A stretch of 46,472 bases of DNA from Fidelibacterota bacterium (lineage in GTDB: Bacteria > Fidelibacterota > UBA8477 > JABMPR01). A model generated the notes under the pieces. That model saw nothing but the letters and a program-made list of their open reading frames with translations, did no database searches and was not told where the DNA came from. Made by a program: the position numbers and the translations under genes. Of the stretch, positions 35,187 to 46,000 are shown one piece after another. The stretch's first letter is position 1. The number at the start of each line of letters is the position of its first letter. The DNA lies in NCBI GenBank assembly GCA_016844955.1, contig JAERTH010000116.1:1-46472 (forward strand), written 5' to 3'.

Positions 35187-37388
35187 TTAGTTCAGACTGA
35201 CTTTGTAATTGCCCTGCCAGGTATATTTAACCCCGGAGAACTCAACGGAATGTTCCTGCTCTGTGTCAGCTTCTGCATTGTTTATCATTATTGTCCATGT
35301 AAGATCATTTTTACCAGTGATTTCAAGGACGGTAGCTTTATTTGAATGGCCCAGTACGGTAATCTCCTGTAAATCTGGATGAACACCTACTGAAGTCTCT
35401 CTGGCCTCATTGAAATAGCCATGGGGTTCCAGAACACTGGCAAAAACCATGTCCTCACCCTTAACACGTCTCATCAGCACAGGTTCATTCCTGAGATTAA
35501 AGTTGGGATCATTGGCACCGGTCATCCCGAATATCATTTTGGATTTGCCAGTTACATCAGTCAGATAGGAATAATACCGACTCCCATCCAGCCAGGTCAC
35601 ACTGGCATCTTTGCTCACCGTTGCTTCAGCGGTTTTCCAGATATGCTCATACCCATGCCCCTTCCCCAATGGTTTTCGCACCTTGGTCTGGGTTGAATAT
35701 TTAAAGTTGGTATTCATGATCTGCCCGTGAAAATGAATGGGCATGTCATACTCATGGGTGTCATCAGCATCAACACGATAGACATCTACAACAACGGGAA
35801 AATCCAGACGTTCATCATTGATGAGAAACATGGTTCGTTGCATATCTATCCCATCATAGTAGCCATTTGCTTTGGCACTCACTACCTGTATATCAGGATT
35901 ATCTACCTCAAAATAATGACGATCCGCATGCATTTTTTCAGCTGCTTTACGTTTCATGTAATTTTGAGTTTTGCCATCAACAACCAGCGTGTTGTGAGCA
36001 ATGGTTTGTTTCGCGTAGGTATTATTTTCCGGTAAATATCTACCACCATATTTGGTTTCGATATTTATCCAACGGGCAAACCCATAATCAGGGACCACAT
36101 CGGAGCCTTGATCAAAGTACATAAAATGCAGTTTGTCAAAATGGCCATGACCTAAACCGTGGACACCATATTTCATGGCCAGAACGGTTTGATCCTTTCC
36201 TTCACCAGTGCGCAGAATTCCAAATCCACCCTGCTTACCATCGTCCCCATCGACAAACTCGATGCTGGACCACGTAGGTTCAATCACTTCGGCGGCTTCA
36301 GAGTATGCCTGGGCTAATTTCAGGCCGGAACCGTTTGGATAAACAGCCCCTTGAATCTTGGCCAACCCCAACAGATTCTTGTCAAAACCATAGCGGTCGA
36401 AGATGACTGAAGTGCCAAAGAGTATTCCTGGAGCCAGAATATCCATACTCAGGCTGGCATCATTGATGGGTATAAATGCACCATTGGGATAGGTCATCTG
36501 GACAGCGGAATAGAAGGCCTTTTTTATGATCTGATCTTTAAACTCAAAGATCTTGAACTCAGGCTTTGATCGTTCCAGGGCTTCTGCAAAGAATAGCAAA
36601 GGACGCATGGCGTAGCGCACATAGTATGCACCTTCCATATAATACCCATCAGGTGAGAATAAGCCTTCAACCTGAGCCAGATAACCACCTGTTCCATTGT
36701 TTTCAGTACCGAAGAGGGCACGATTGACCAAATCATTATTCTCCATGACCAGGCCAATCATTCCCACTGCAGCAGTGGACCACATCCCATGATTATGGAT
36801 ACGGTCAAACTCCTCAGGATAGTCCACTGAAATCAATGTGACCATAGGCATGAAAATATTCTTCTCATATTTCTCACGGTCTGCAGGACTCAGCCATTCA
36901 TATATGCAATCATATGCCTGGGCCGTGTTCAGTAACCACACATTTTCATTCAAAACCTGGTGAAAAAGCCGGCCAGGTTTCTGTTTCTTTGAAAGTGGGT
37001 GCGGTCCCAGTGTGGGATACAGATCAGCGTAGGCATCTAACATCTTTTTGATGAATTCAGCATAGGCTACCTCACCTGTAAAGGTGTACATATATCCCGC
37101 ATTTTTCATATCCCGGTAGTTCTGCTTGTGGCGTTCGTGGGCATAACCCCCGGATTCACCAGGCAAGGGGACATCAATATCTGAGATGATTGCCTTATCA
37201 GTACCGTTTTTCAAATCCTGATAACTCTCATTCAAAATGGGTAGTTTATTCAGGTTTGATGCAATGGCTGTTGCCTCAGTAGAAGACAAACTAAGCCGAG
37301 GATAGGCTGATTCTTTCACTCCAGTTTCTGCTGAGCAGCTCAGGAGTAAAAAGATCAAGCCAGTAATGAGAAGAATAGAATTTTTCAT
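35187..37388 (-). CDS. PL17 exo-oligoalginate lyase, lipoprotein
   Basis: A 733-residue alginate lyase that releases unsaturated monomers from oligoalginates. Signal peptide with lipobox LLSC (Cys 18). N199-H200 in RIHNHGMW and Y255/Y256 in EGAYYVRYAM match the PL17 catalytic positions of Alg17c; HGHFDKLHFM lies in the heparinase II/III-like C-terminal half. The start is ATG 37388 behind AGGAG (spacing 6); the upstream TTG/GTG frame overlaps the SDR. It is between the SDR and the MFS transporter, a standard alginate-locus order. Confidence 0.93.
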   Translation of the reverse strand: MKNSILLITGLIFLLLSCSAETGVKESAYPRLSLSSTEATAIASNLNKLPILNESYQDLKNGTDKAIISDIDVPLPGESGGYAHERHKQNYRDMKNAGYMYTFTGEVAYAEFIKKMLDAYADLYPTLGPHPLSKKQKPGRLFHQVLNENVWLLNTAQAYDCIYEWLSPADREKYEKNIFMPMVTLISVDYPEEFDRIHNHGMWSTAAVGMIGLVMENNDLVNRALFGTENNGTGGYLAQVEGLFSPDGYYMEGAYYVRYAMRPLLFFAEALERSKPEFKIFEFKDQIIKKAFYSAVQMTYPNGAFIPINDASLSMDILAPGILFGTSVIFDRYGFDKNLLGLAKIQGAVYPNGSGLKLAQAYSEAAEVIEPTWSSIEFVDGDDGKQGGFGILRTGEGKDQTVLAMKYGVHGLGHGHFDKLHFMYFDQGSDVVPDYGFARWINIETKYGGRYLPENNTYAKQTIAHNTLVVDGKTQNYMKRKAAEKMHADRHYFEVDNPDIQVVSAKANGYYDGIDMQRTMFLINDERLDFPVVVDVYRVDADDTHEYDMPIHFHGQIMNTNFKYSTQTKVRKPLGKGHGYEHIWKTAEATVSKDASVTWLDGSRYYSYLTDVTGKSKMIFGMTGANDPNFNLRNEPVLMRRVKGEDMVFASVLEPHGYFNEARETSVGVHPDLQEITVLGHSNKATVLEITGKNDLTWTIMINNAEADTEQEHSVEFSGVKYTWQGNYKVSLN

Positions 37389-37401
37389 GCAGTCTCCTGC
37401 C

Positions 37402-38166
37402 TTAAGGCATGTATAGTCCACCATTTACCTGGATGCTCTGTCCATTCACGTAGGCACCCAAATCAGAGGCCAGGAAGAGTACCACATTGGCAATATCTTC
37501 GGATTCACCAAGACGACCCAGAGGAACCATTCCAGTTACCTTCTCGTGGACTTCTGGTGAAGTGAAAGTGTTATGGAAAGCAGTTCCGGCAATAAATCCA
37601 GGTGAAATAGCATTCACAGTAACACCATGGCTGGATACTTCTTTAATCACACCCTTGGTCATGGTCCAGATAGCACCCTTGGAGGCAGCATATGCAGCAG
37701 CTCCAGGACCGCCACCATCATGGGCAGCCTGACTTGAGAAGTTGATAATACGACCCACTTTACTCTTAATCAGGTGAGGAATGGCAACAGAAGTTACCAG
37801 GAATGCTGTCTTGACGTTCACATTCATAATGGTATCAAAATGGGCTTCATCAAATTCAGCGACGGGCACGCGTTTTACCAGACCGCCAGCCAGATTCACA
37901 ATGATATCCAGACCACCACCAAAAGCGACAGTTTCGTTTACGAGATTTGTGACAGCTTCCTTGTTGGTACAATCAGCGATGACACCTATTGCATCTCCGC
38001 CAGCTGCTTTAATCTCATCAACTTTTTTCTGGAGTTCATCTGCATCCATATGGTTATTGAGTACAACTTTTGCACCCGCTAGTGCCAATGTTTTTGCGGT
38101 CTCAAAACCGATTCCCTGGATACTTCCTGTGAGAAGCGCGGTTCTTCCCTTCAGATCAATGTTCAT
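37402..38166 (-). CDS. SDR oxidoreductase, probable DEH (4-deoxy-5-hexoseulose uronate) reductase
   Basis: The 254-residue short-chain dehydrogenase has TGSIQGIG (14-21), NLAGG, catalytic Ser in INFSSQAAHDGG and YxxxK in YAASK. In alginate catabolism an SDR reduces DEH to KDG, and its place directly before PL17, MFS, kdgF, eda and kdgK supports that role. After beta-2 the residues are NNHMD, without the acidic residue typical of strict NAD enzymes, so coenzyme preference is open. ATG 38166 behind AAAGGA. The sequence alone does not exclude another keto-sugar reductase. Confidence 0.82.
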   Translation of the reverse strand: MNIDLKGRTALLTGSIQGIGFETAKTLALAGAKVVLNNHMDADELQKKVDEIKAAGGDAIGVIADCTNKEAVTNLVNETVAFGGGLDIIVNLAGGLVKRVPVAEFDEAHFDTIMNVNVKTAFLVTSVAIPHLIKSKVGRIINFSSQAAHDGGGPGAAAYAASKGAIWTMTKGVIKEVSSHGVTVNAISPGFIAGTAFHNTFTSPEVHEKVTGMVPLGRLGESEDIANVVLFLASDLGAYVNGQSIQVNGGLYMP

Positions 38167-38254
38167 ATCTAATCCTTTCTTATTATGATATTTTTATAAT
38201 ATGTCATACTTATTTACGGGGGTAATTATGAGCTGTTCGCTACATCTTCCCTTT
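38167..38254 (-). promoter_or_regulatory. Probable promoter region of the SDR-PL17-MFS-kdgF-eda-kdgK genes
   Basis: This 88-bp AT-rich gap between the GntR-family gene and the SDR holds TATTAT (38201-38196, minus strand) as a candidate -10 box. Beside it, GTATGACATAT is an imperfect palindrome that could bind the adjacent regulator. No convincing -35 box is visible. Confidence 0.35.
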
Positions 38255-38971
38255 TTACTGATTTAAAATTTTATAAGAATGCTCTTCAGCCACTGCCAGG
38301 TGCCCCATCATGGCTTCACGTGCGCCGGGTGCATCCTGATTCTTAATGGCATCAAAGAGTTGTTGATGAAATTCAACGGCTTCGCTAAGTGCAGTATCCA
38401 CCGTGCTATAAACAATAGTTCGGATTCTGGGCATGAGTCTGAAAATTGGATCCATCATGAGGGCAATAATCGGATTCTTGGTGGCCTCACAAATCTTCAG
38501 ATGAAAGGCTTGATCGATCTCCCCCTGGTGTTCTGAGTTGTACTTATCGCTTTTCTTGAGATCAGATAGATTCTTTTCCAGAAGCTTCACATCGGCCTCA
38601 TCGCGGTTTTTGGCCGCCATCCATGCGATCTGGGGCTCAAACATTTTTCTCACTTCGACCACTTGGATAATCAGGGCATCGTCCAGATTCATCTGCAGGT
38701 ACTGGCTCATGGGTTTGACAGCATTGGCTGAGTTATACTCACTCACATAAATGCCACTTCCCTTGCGGATGGTGATCAAGCCCTGGATACTGAGCATCTG
38801 CAAGGCTTCACGCAGGGCCGTGCGACTCACACCAAACATTTCACACATCTCTTTTTCCGTGGGTAGTTTATCCCCGGGAACAAATTTCTTTTGAAGAATA
38901 GATTTTTCAATTTCACTCTGTATCTTGTTACTGAGTGTTTCCGTGTTGCCAACTTTGGAGTATGTGTACAT
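38255..38971 (-). CDS. GntR-family regulator, FadR subfamily
   Basis: A 238-residue regulator with an N-terminal winged helix (GDKLPTEKEMCEMFGVSRTALREALQMLS, quoted in part as PTEKEMCEMFGVSRTALREA) and an all-helical FCD ligand domain with metal-binding His/Asp positions. FadR-type regulators in alginate loci respond to KDG or related keto-acids. The start is ATG 38971 with AGGAG upstream; the longer frame overlaps the PF05426 gene. It lies inside the locus, just upstream of the SDR group. Confidence 0.92.
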   Translation of the reverse strand: MYTYSKVGNTETLSNKIQSEIEKSILQKKFVPGDKLPTEKEMCEMFGVSRTALREALQMLSIQGLITIRKGSGIYVSEYNSANAVKPMSQYLQMNLDDALIIQVVEVRKMFEPQIAWMAAKNRDEADVKLLEKNLSDLKKSDKYNSEHQGEIDQAFHLKICEATKNPIIALMMDPIFRLMPRIRTIVYSTVDTALSEAVEFHQQLFDAIKNQDAPGAREAMMGHLAVAEEHSYKILNQ

Positions 38972-38981
38972 AGAATCTCCT

Positions 38982-40274
38982 CTAATCCACTTGACCAGCG
39001 CTATCAAACGATGCCTGTAGCGCATTTGTAGTAATATTTAATCGACTCGTGGGATATTTTTGTGTCAAAACCTGCAATGCTCCCCTGTAATCTTGCCCCC
39101 CATCATGGGCTGCAATACAATTTATGAGGCCTATCATCTTCTCCTGAGCACCTGAGATGCCAGAGATTTGTGTATAGGGCCAATTGGATGATCCAACTGT
39201 GTATGGCACAAGGTAATCAACACCCTGTCTAAACTTGTCTAAAATTTTTGAACGCTCTATCCCTGTGAATAGCGATTTCTCTGACAGGGTGATAATCTTT
39301 GAGAGTGCATCCAGGTTAAAAACAGAATAGTTAAAGGATTTTGTCCTGGCCAGCTCTTCTGCCTGCTTGCCTGCTTCATCTATTTGAGCTGCAAACCGTC
39401 GCTGGTGAATACCTTCCAGAATCTGATTCCCCATCTCAGCATCAAGGCAATAGTGACTTAAGGCCAACACTTGAAAATCATACCAGGAACCGTGGTTATT
39501 GGTACGCTCTCCCTCTTGCTGGCCCAAGTCGCTGTTAACCAACCAATGCATGAAAGCCTGCATCCAGGCTTTTAATTTTTCCTGATCCGCTGATGTCCAC
39601 CCTGGAAAGGAACGCAGGAGTAGTTCATAATCAGTAAGAAATACAAAATTTCGTGATTCAATAATACCTACTGAACGGCCATGTCCTCTACCGGGGATAA
39701 ACTGGCCAAACTCAAGATTTGGATTCATTCGTGTCTCTTCATTAAGAAACCAGACTCTCAATAGTTCAGTAGCTTTCACTGCGTACTGAGTATCGTCAGT
39801 CAAATAGTACATCAAGCTTAATACGCGCACGGCCTCAGACATGGTCGCACCAGGAATTTTATCGTAGGCATTGCGCTCCGGGTTCACCACACCGTCTTTG
39901 CGAATGTATGGTAAACTATCTGGTGTATCCGGATTGGGCCACCAATAGGGACCCATACTCATATAATCATGTTTGTTTCCACTGGGTGGCATGAATGGTT
40001 TATCCAGTACCGATGGAGGTGTCAGCACAAGGGCCATAGCAGCCTCAGATTTTAACCGGTCAAAAGGTTTCAGATACAAGATGTCGCCACGCTCTATCTG
40101 TGCCTTTGCGTAAGCCAGCGCTGATATATCAAGAATCCCAAATTCCTGGGAAGGTTGTGGGGTAACAGTTTCCGGGGCTGGAACTGGCACGGGTGCCGGT
40201 GTACACGCAGCCATGGAAATTATGATAGTGGCAATTGATATCACAGTTGCAAAGCTTTTGAATGTTGCCATCAT
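38982..40274 (-). CDS. Alginate-lyase-domain (PF05426) lipoprotein
   Basis: A 430-residue protein with signal peptide, lipobox MAAC (Cys 24) and a Pro-rich linker (PAPVPVPAPE). It shares the landmarks of the paralogue at 21592: YWWPNP (110-115), PYIRKDG, FIPGRGHGRSVG and NNHGSW (259-264). The Asn-His pair suggests an active lyase. In this locus alginate or oligoalginate is the likely substrate. ATG 40274 overlaps the PL6 stop by one base (TAATG). Confidence 0.82.
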   Translation of the reverse strand: MMATFKSFATVISIATIIISMAACTPAPVPVPAPETVTPQPSQEFGILDISALAYAKAQIERGDILYLKPFDRLKSEAAMALVLTPPSVLDKPFMPPSGNKHDYMSMGPYWWPNPDTPDSLPYIRKDGVVNPERNAYDKIPGATMSEAVRVLSLMYYLTDDTQYAVKATELLRVWFLNEETRMNPNLEFGQFIPGRGHGRSVGIIESRNFVFLTDYELLLRSFPGWTSADQEKLKAWMQAFMHWLVNSDLGQQEGERTNNHGSWYDFQVLALSHYCLDAEMGNQILEGIHQRRFAAQIDEAGKQAEELARTKSFNYSVFNLDALSKIITLSEKSLFTGIERSKILDKFRQGVDYLVPYTVGSSNWPYTQISGISGAQEKMIGLINCIAAHDGGQDYRGALQVLTQKYPTSRLNITTNALQASFDSAGQVD

Positions 40275-42979
40275 TATTTGAGTACCGTCATTTTTGTCAT
40301 GAATTGAGTAACATCATTTTTTACGCTGCATAGATATAGTCCAGATTCCAGGTAGCCCAGATCTAACTGAATGGTATGTGAACCGGCCAGATAAAAGCCT
40401 GAATGAGGAGAGCTTATCAGTCGGCCAGTCAGGTCGTAAATATCAATATGAAGTGCTGAATTGGATTCCAGCTCGATCTGCAGGTTGGTACTTCCATTAA
40501 ATGGATTGGGATAATTATGGATTAAGTCATATCCTCTAACCAGTTGAGGTTCAACTGATTGATGTACATTGGGATCATGCCAGCGCCTGTCTCCGTAGGC
40601 CACCCCTTCCGTTCCAGGATGATCGTAGAGAACTGATTCAGGAGTCAATGTGAAATCTCCTTCAGGGGCATTTGCAAATGCGGGATCTTCATACAACATC
40701 CCCTCGCCCAGCGTCACATTGGGGTAAAGCGTGATTTCTCCGCTGGCGTAGACGTTGGTGAATTTAATCTGGGACCATGAATACAACTCAACCACACTGG
40801 TTGATTGACTGGATTCTGCAAAGATACAATTCTGAATGGTAGTGCCATCAACATTGCGAGCATCGATGACCGTCTCATTGTCATAACCACAATGGTAAAA
40901 GGTACAGTGGTTGATCATGACGACGGGTCCCGAGGAAAAGGGGTTGGTATCTCCCCCATAAATACTGAGGACAGTCCCAGACACATCAGAGAAAGTACAG
41001 TCTTCGAAGCGCACGTTGTTGGCGCTATACAGGCCGCTTTCATCCTCGGTGTCATCCAGGATAAAGAGTTCACCATTGGCAGCTGTAATAGTACAGGATC
41101 TGAAAACAATGCTATCCGCCTTTGTACCATCTTCTCCTTCCAGAATATTAGCCATGTCTCCTGCGGTGCCTATTCCTGAGATAATGCAATCCTCCACAAA
41201 GAGTGAATAGATTGAGAATGGATTATCATAACGGGCATGAAATATTCTCTGGAGACGGTTTTCTGAGTCACCACCTCCATCAATGTTAACACCCTTGATC
41301 CGTAATGTATTGCCACCTAGGATATCGAACATTCTGGAATATGAATCAACCGGCCGCAGCACTGGAACGGTATTCACAGCTGGATCAGGCAGGATTAGAA
41401 TATCTCGGTCCACCAGTATGGCTTCATCGAGTGTGAATTCGCTACCAGACAGGAAAATGGTATCGCCGGGAAGGAGATTCTCAATGGCATCAGCTAGATT
41501 ATTGAGTCCTTCTTCAACATAAATGTTTTCTGCGATAGCATTGGTCCAATCCGGCCCCACATCGTCAGAAGTCAGAGGCAGATACAAGATTGGATCATTT
41601 GAAACCTGGTCTGCTCCAATATCCCTCACAGTGCCCCTGTTTTGTCCATCCATGTCTGTGGTCACATCGTAGCTTAAAATGGCGGCTTGCCCAATGAGGG
41701 GGCTTCCAGCTTGGGGTCTGGTGAGTTCCTCATCAGCAAACTCAAACAGTGGATCCTGCCAGATAATACCGGAGCTGGTATCTGGCATCCCCAAATCACC
41801 ACCAAATACTATGTTTTGTGCATAGCTAAAATTTTGAGGGTGGTCTTCTTCCTCATCAAAGTGAAAAATATCAGTGTTCCAGGAATAAACTGCATTATTG
41901 GAAATTGTGCAATTGATGGGGGGCATGGATTGGTCGCTGGAGGAGGCATATCCAAGCATGAAAGACTGGCGGCAATTGATGATTGTGTTATGAGCTACCA
42001 GTGCATTCTGAACCTGGAAATAGCGATTGAGGGGTGAATTTTCCACACCCACAACCATGGAAATGGCTGCGCGATACCCATCACCGACCAGATTCTCAAG
42101 ATAATTATTGATAACAGTATGGTCTTCGCCAATGATGCGGATTCCCCCGGCTTCACTATTGCCTTCACCAAAAAAGAAATTTCCCTCTACCAGGCATCGA
42201 TTTCCATGCCGCAGCGTTAGTGTACCTGAGTTATTGAGGAAAGTATTGTTGAAATAAATATTTTCGCAGGACTTGTTGGAGATAATCTCAATTTCACCGT
42301 CACATCTCTCAAAAAGATTATGGCGGACGATGGTGCGGGAATTGGTCATTGACCAGGTACTTGTTCCAATTCTGATGGTTTCCCCACCATTGAATCCCAG
42401 CTCAGGTCTGTATCCAAAATGATTGTATTCTATGATATGATGATTGTCTCTGTCCAGCTCTTCGCTAAGCCAAACTACAAATGTGGCGGCATCATGACTT
42501 TTGCCAGCGAAATAGCAATGGTCCACCCTATTGTACTGACCGTACATGGAGACCCATTTGTAATTGGTACTAATACTTGTGGGGTTGTAGTTAAAAATAG
42601 TTGTGTTGGTAAGTCGGCAGTGATTGGCTCTGACACCATTTCTGCGGAACTCGATGACAGCATCTCCTGTGGAGTAGCCTTCGGTAAAGTTCAACCCATT
42701 GATCTCAATATATGAACCGGAAAATTCAAGTGTACTGAAACCTGATAAAACGACTTGTCCAGGAGTCTCAGCAATAAGTACGATTGGCTGTGCCTCAGAA
42801 CCATTGGCATGAAAGGAGATGCGTTGATCCGCCCAAATACCATTGCTCATAAGGAGAGTATCACCGGGATTCAGCCCACCCATGGCATTGTTTATTTCCA
42901 GGGCACTACTGACAGAAATAGTTTCAGCCACCAGAGTGACTGAAATTAAAAGAAGCGATATATAGTTTAGTATTTTCAT
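40274..42979 (-). CDS. PL6 alginate lyase with second beta-helix and C-terminal sorting domain
   Basis: A 901-residue secreted lyase. The N-terminal PL6 helix has NGGETIRIG (197-205), CDGEIEIISNKSCEN (226-240) and TLRHGNRC (255-262). K236 and R257 are 21 residues apart, as are the catalytic Lys and Arg of chondroitinase B; E229 and E231 match its calcium ligands. A second beta-helix (about 450-800) lacks these residues. The last 80 residues (from HNYPNPFNGSTN) form a type IX-like sorting domain. ATG 42979 has no Shine-Dalgarno and lies 8 nt from a hairpin. Coupled to the PF05426 gene. Confidence 0.92.
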   Translation of the reverse strand: MKILNYISLLLISVTLVAETISVSSALEINNAMGGLNPGDTLLMSNGIWADQRISFHANGSEAQPIVLIAETPGQVVLSGFSTLEFSGSYIEINGLNFTEGYSTGDAVIEFRRNGVRANHCRLTNTTIFNYNPTSISTNYKWVSMYGQYNRVDHCYFAGKSHDAATFVVWLSEELDRDNHHIIEYNHFGYRPELGFNGGETIRIGTSTWSMTNSRTIVRHNLFERCDGEIEIISNKSCENIYFNNTFLNNSGTLTLRHGNRCLVEGNFFFGEGNSEAGGIRIIGEDHTVINNYLENLVGDGYRAAISMVVGVENSPLNRYFQVQNALVAHNTIINCRQSFMLGYASSSDQSMPPINCTISNNAVYSWNTDIFHFDEEEDHPQNFSYAQNIVFGGDLGMPDTSSGIIWQDPLFEFADEELTRPQAGSPLIGQAAILSYDVTTDMDGQNRGTVRDIGADQVSNDPILYLPLTSDDVGPDWTNAIAENIYVEEGLNNLADAIENLLPGDTIFLSGSEFTLDEAILVDRDILILPDPAVNTVPVLRPVDSYSRMFDILGGNTLRIKGVNIDGGGDSENRLQRIFHARYDNPFSIYSLFVEDCIISGIGTAGDMANILEGEDGTKADSIVFRSCTITAANGELFILDDTEDESGLYSANNVRFEDCTFSDVSGTVLSIYGGDTNPFSSGPVVMINHCTFYHCGYDNETVIDARNVDGTTIQNCIFAESSQSTSVVELYSWSQIKFTNVYASGEITLYPNVTLGEGMLYEDPAFANAPEGDFTLTPESVLYDHPGTEGVAYGDRRWHDPNVHQSVEPQLVRGYDLIHNYPNPFNGSTNLQIELESNSALHIDIYDLTGRLISSPHSGFYLAGSHTIQLDLGYLESGLYLCSVKNDVTQFMTKMTVLK

Positions 42980-42987
42980 TAAAAGGA

Positions 42988-43018
42988 GCTTAGCGGGGTG
43001 ATAGTCACCCCGCTAAGC
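42988..43018 (-). terminator. 14-bp perfect hairpin between the beta-helix gene and PL6
   Basis: GCTTAGCGGGGTGA (42988-43001) pairs perfectly with TCACCCCGCTAAGC (43005-43018) around a three-base loop. It is 13 nt after the stop of the large beta-helix gene. On the minus strand it is followed by TCCTTTTA, a weak T-run, and then at once by the PL6 start. It could be a terminator, an attenuator, or a stabiliser of the upstream transcript's 3' end. Confidence 0.75.
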
Positions 43019-43031
43019 AATAGACCTTTAT

Positions 43032-46000
43032 TTATTTGAGCAACATGAGTTTTTTAACATCAGTAAACTCACCACTAATCAAACGATAGAAGTAAACACC
43101 ACTGGCATAAGCAGACGCATCAAGTGTCACGCTGTAGCGGCCAGGAGCCATATTCTTGTTGACGAGCTGCTGAAGCTCTCTACCGCGAACATCATACAGT
43201 ACCAATCTTGTATCAGCATTCTCGATCAGATCGAAAGAGATTGTGGTAGTAGGATTGAAGGGGTTCGGGTAGTTCTGGTTCAGAGCATAGACTTCAGGCA
43301 ACAGTGCATCAGCAAGTGCTGTAAAGTCCTGGTCATTGTACCAGACGTTAACTTCCATGTCTTCAACAACTGTGATCTGACGTGCTGGTCCACCAAAGGG
43401 GAACTCAGCTGTCTCATCACTCCAACTGGCATTGATTCTGAACTTATACTCATGGACATTCTCTGCCAGAGCAAGGAAATCAACTTCTACAGTCCAGATT
43501 GAGTCGTTGTCGTCATCATACAACCAGAGTGCTTCACCACCCCAACCGTTGAATGAGCCAGCGACATCAAGAGAATCGGTCATTGGATCGAATCTATCTT
43601 CATAAATCTGAGCTTTCATGTTGACATTAAAGGTCACAGTGAACATGGGTTGTTCGAAATTGGCAGTGATCATCTTGTCAGCATCCATGGTAATGTCTAC
43701 CGGGGAAACATCTGAGGTTACATCGCCAGTCCAGTTCACAAAAGCCCACAATGAGTCAGGTGTTGCAGTTGCAGATACGATTGTGCCAGGAGCATAGAAC
43801 TTGAGTTCAGGCTCGGGGTTCAGCATAACTGATCCACCACCCTCGACCATTACGTCAAGTGTAGCATAATCCACGATGGCAGTTGATGTTGCCCAACGAA
43901 GATCACCGATTGCAGCTGATTCATCATTCTGCAGGTGGTAAGCATATGAACTGTCATTCAGGGTATAATCTTCAGTTGCTACATCAGCAAACATTGGATC
44001 ATACCAGAAGATATCCGGGCCAGCCATTGCATCTTCAACAAGTTCCACATTTGTAGATGAGTTATGTAGAAGAATGTTATCGATGTATGAATCTGCTCCA
44101 CCGATTCTCACAGCATAATCATATACTGTGTTAGTAACATTGGCGATAATGGAATTAGTGAAAGTTACGTTGGTAGGACCTTCGTGCGCTCTGACGGCCG
44201 CAAACTTGTCTCCTTCAGTTCCATAACCAATACCACAATTTTCAATGGTAAGATGATCAAGGATGGTAACAGGGTCCATGCCTTTCATGTAAAGAATCTC
44301 TCTACCGACCCGTTTGAAAGTAGAGTTGGTGACAGAGATAAGGGATGCTTCCCCAACATTGTTAAAGAAGAGTCCTTCTTTTCCAATATCTTCAACGATA
44401 CAACCATCCATAATCAATGAATCCACAATCGCTGATGCATAGTTTTTATAGAAGGCTTCAATGGTTGACTTAAAATCAACATCAAAGGCTCTAAAGGCTG
44501 TGTGATAACCGAAGTTATCAGAATCATCAGCGCGGACAATATATTTGGCTTGTGAAGCTGCTCCGTCCATCCATCCATCAATGGCCAGATGCTTCAGTGT
44601 CAGGTTAGAACCCATTCTCAGTCTGAAGAAACCTTCAGAGCTGGAACCAGCTGTTGAGGAGGTATAACCCATGATCTGAGGTTTGGCTGCTAAGGTATCT
44701 GCACCCATAATTTCAACAGTCTGCTCGATATCGAGCTGAGGCATCTTGCCATCTACACGATTTTCCTCTGAAGGCAGGTAAGGACCAACATCAGTCAGCA
44801 GAATACGGTATGCCTGTGTGTTGTTGGCAGTATACTCGAGAGCATCCAGGATGTCCCAGCTTGAATCTATTGCCAGGATACCGTCAGGATGGCTGATCTC
44901 GGTAAAGGTAGCCGTAATGGCCATATCGGCAGCCAGCGTGACCATCAATGGATTGTCTGTTGATGTCACATCACCACTCCAGCCTGCGAATTCCAGACCT
45001 AGTGGAGCTGTTGCTGTAAGTGTGAGTTCTGTACCTGCATCGTAGGTATCAAAACCAGGAACAGGCATTGGACTTATGGATACATCTCCCATACCAACAG
45101 TTGTCAGTGACAGCATGGCTTGTGGTAGGGTGCTTCTGAACATAGCGGTAAAGCTTGTATCCGCATCGATGATGTAATAGATATCACCATCAGCAATGCT
45201 ATCATTTTCGGCATTTACCCAATAGGCAAATTCCCAGTCTGCTGAATCAGCAACTGCTACTAGCTCAAGGGTATCCCCTTCGATGTATCCCTCAACAGGA
45301 TACTGAGCACCATGGGTCTCTTCAATATGACCATAACCAATCACATCAGTTATAATGTCAAACTCAGTCACGGTTGGAGCAAAGTGAGCTGTAATGTTGC
45401 GTGATTCTGTCATCACCACGGTTGCAACAGGATTGTTGGGTGGAAATGTGATACTTGGTTCCCAATGATCGAAAGCATAAAGGAAGTCAGGTACGGCAGT
45501 CAAGGTTACAGATGTACCCTCGGCATATTCACCACCAGGAGGATCAAGTTCAACAGATCCACCACCAACTACGAAGGTGTTCAAGAAATATACACCCAGA
45601 GGTGGTGCCCAACGGGTATCACCAATAGAACCACCATCATCTGCAAATGAATACAGAGGTGAGTCTTCAGGAAGTGTGAAATCACCATTGGTTGCATCAG
45701 CAAACATTGGATCTACCTGAGCAGTGTCAGTTGCTGTGGCTGAACCTGTTTCATAATTCAGCATATCCCAGACAACATTGTGATGGAACAGATTGGAAGC
45801 TTCACCTAAATCGGCAAAATCTTCACCAGTATCACTGTTGTCATTGTGAACAAAAATGCTGTTTTTTACTTCCAGATCCGTTACTGCACGGAAACGGATC
45901 ATGGGTTTATTTTCGAAGCTTCCGCAATCGTAAATTGTAACTCTATCAATCAGAATCTCTGAATCGGCATAGAGCTCAGCTTTAATGGCTTCTCTTTCTA

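Noticed and set aside
35187..37388. Assignment of this gene as heparinase proper.
   Set aside because: The NHGMW and YYVRYA motifs and the neighbouring SDR, MFS and kdgF genes fit PL17 alginate lyase much better.
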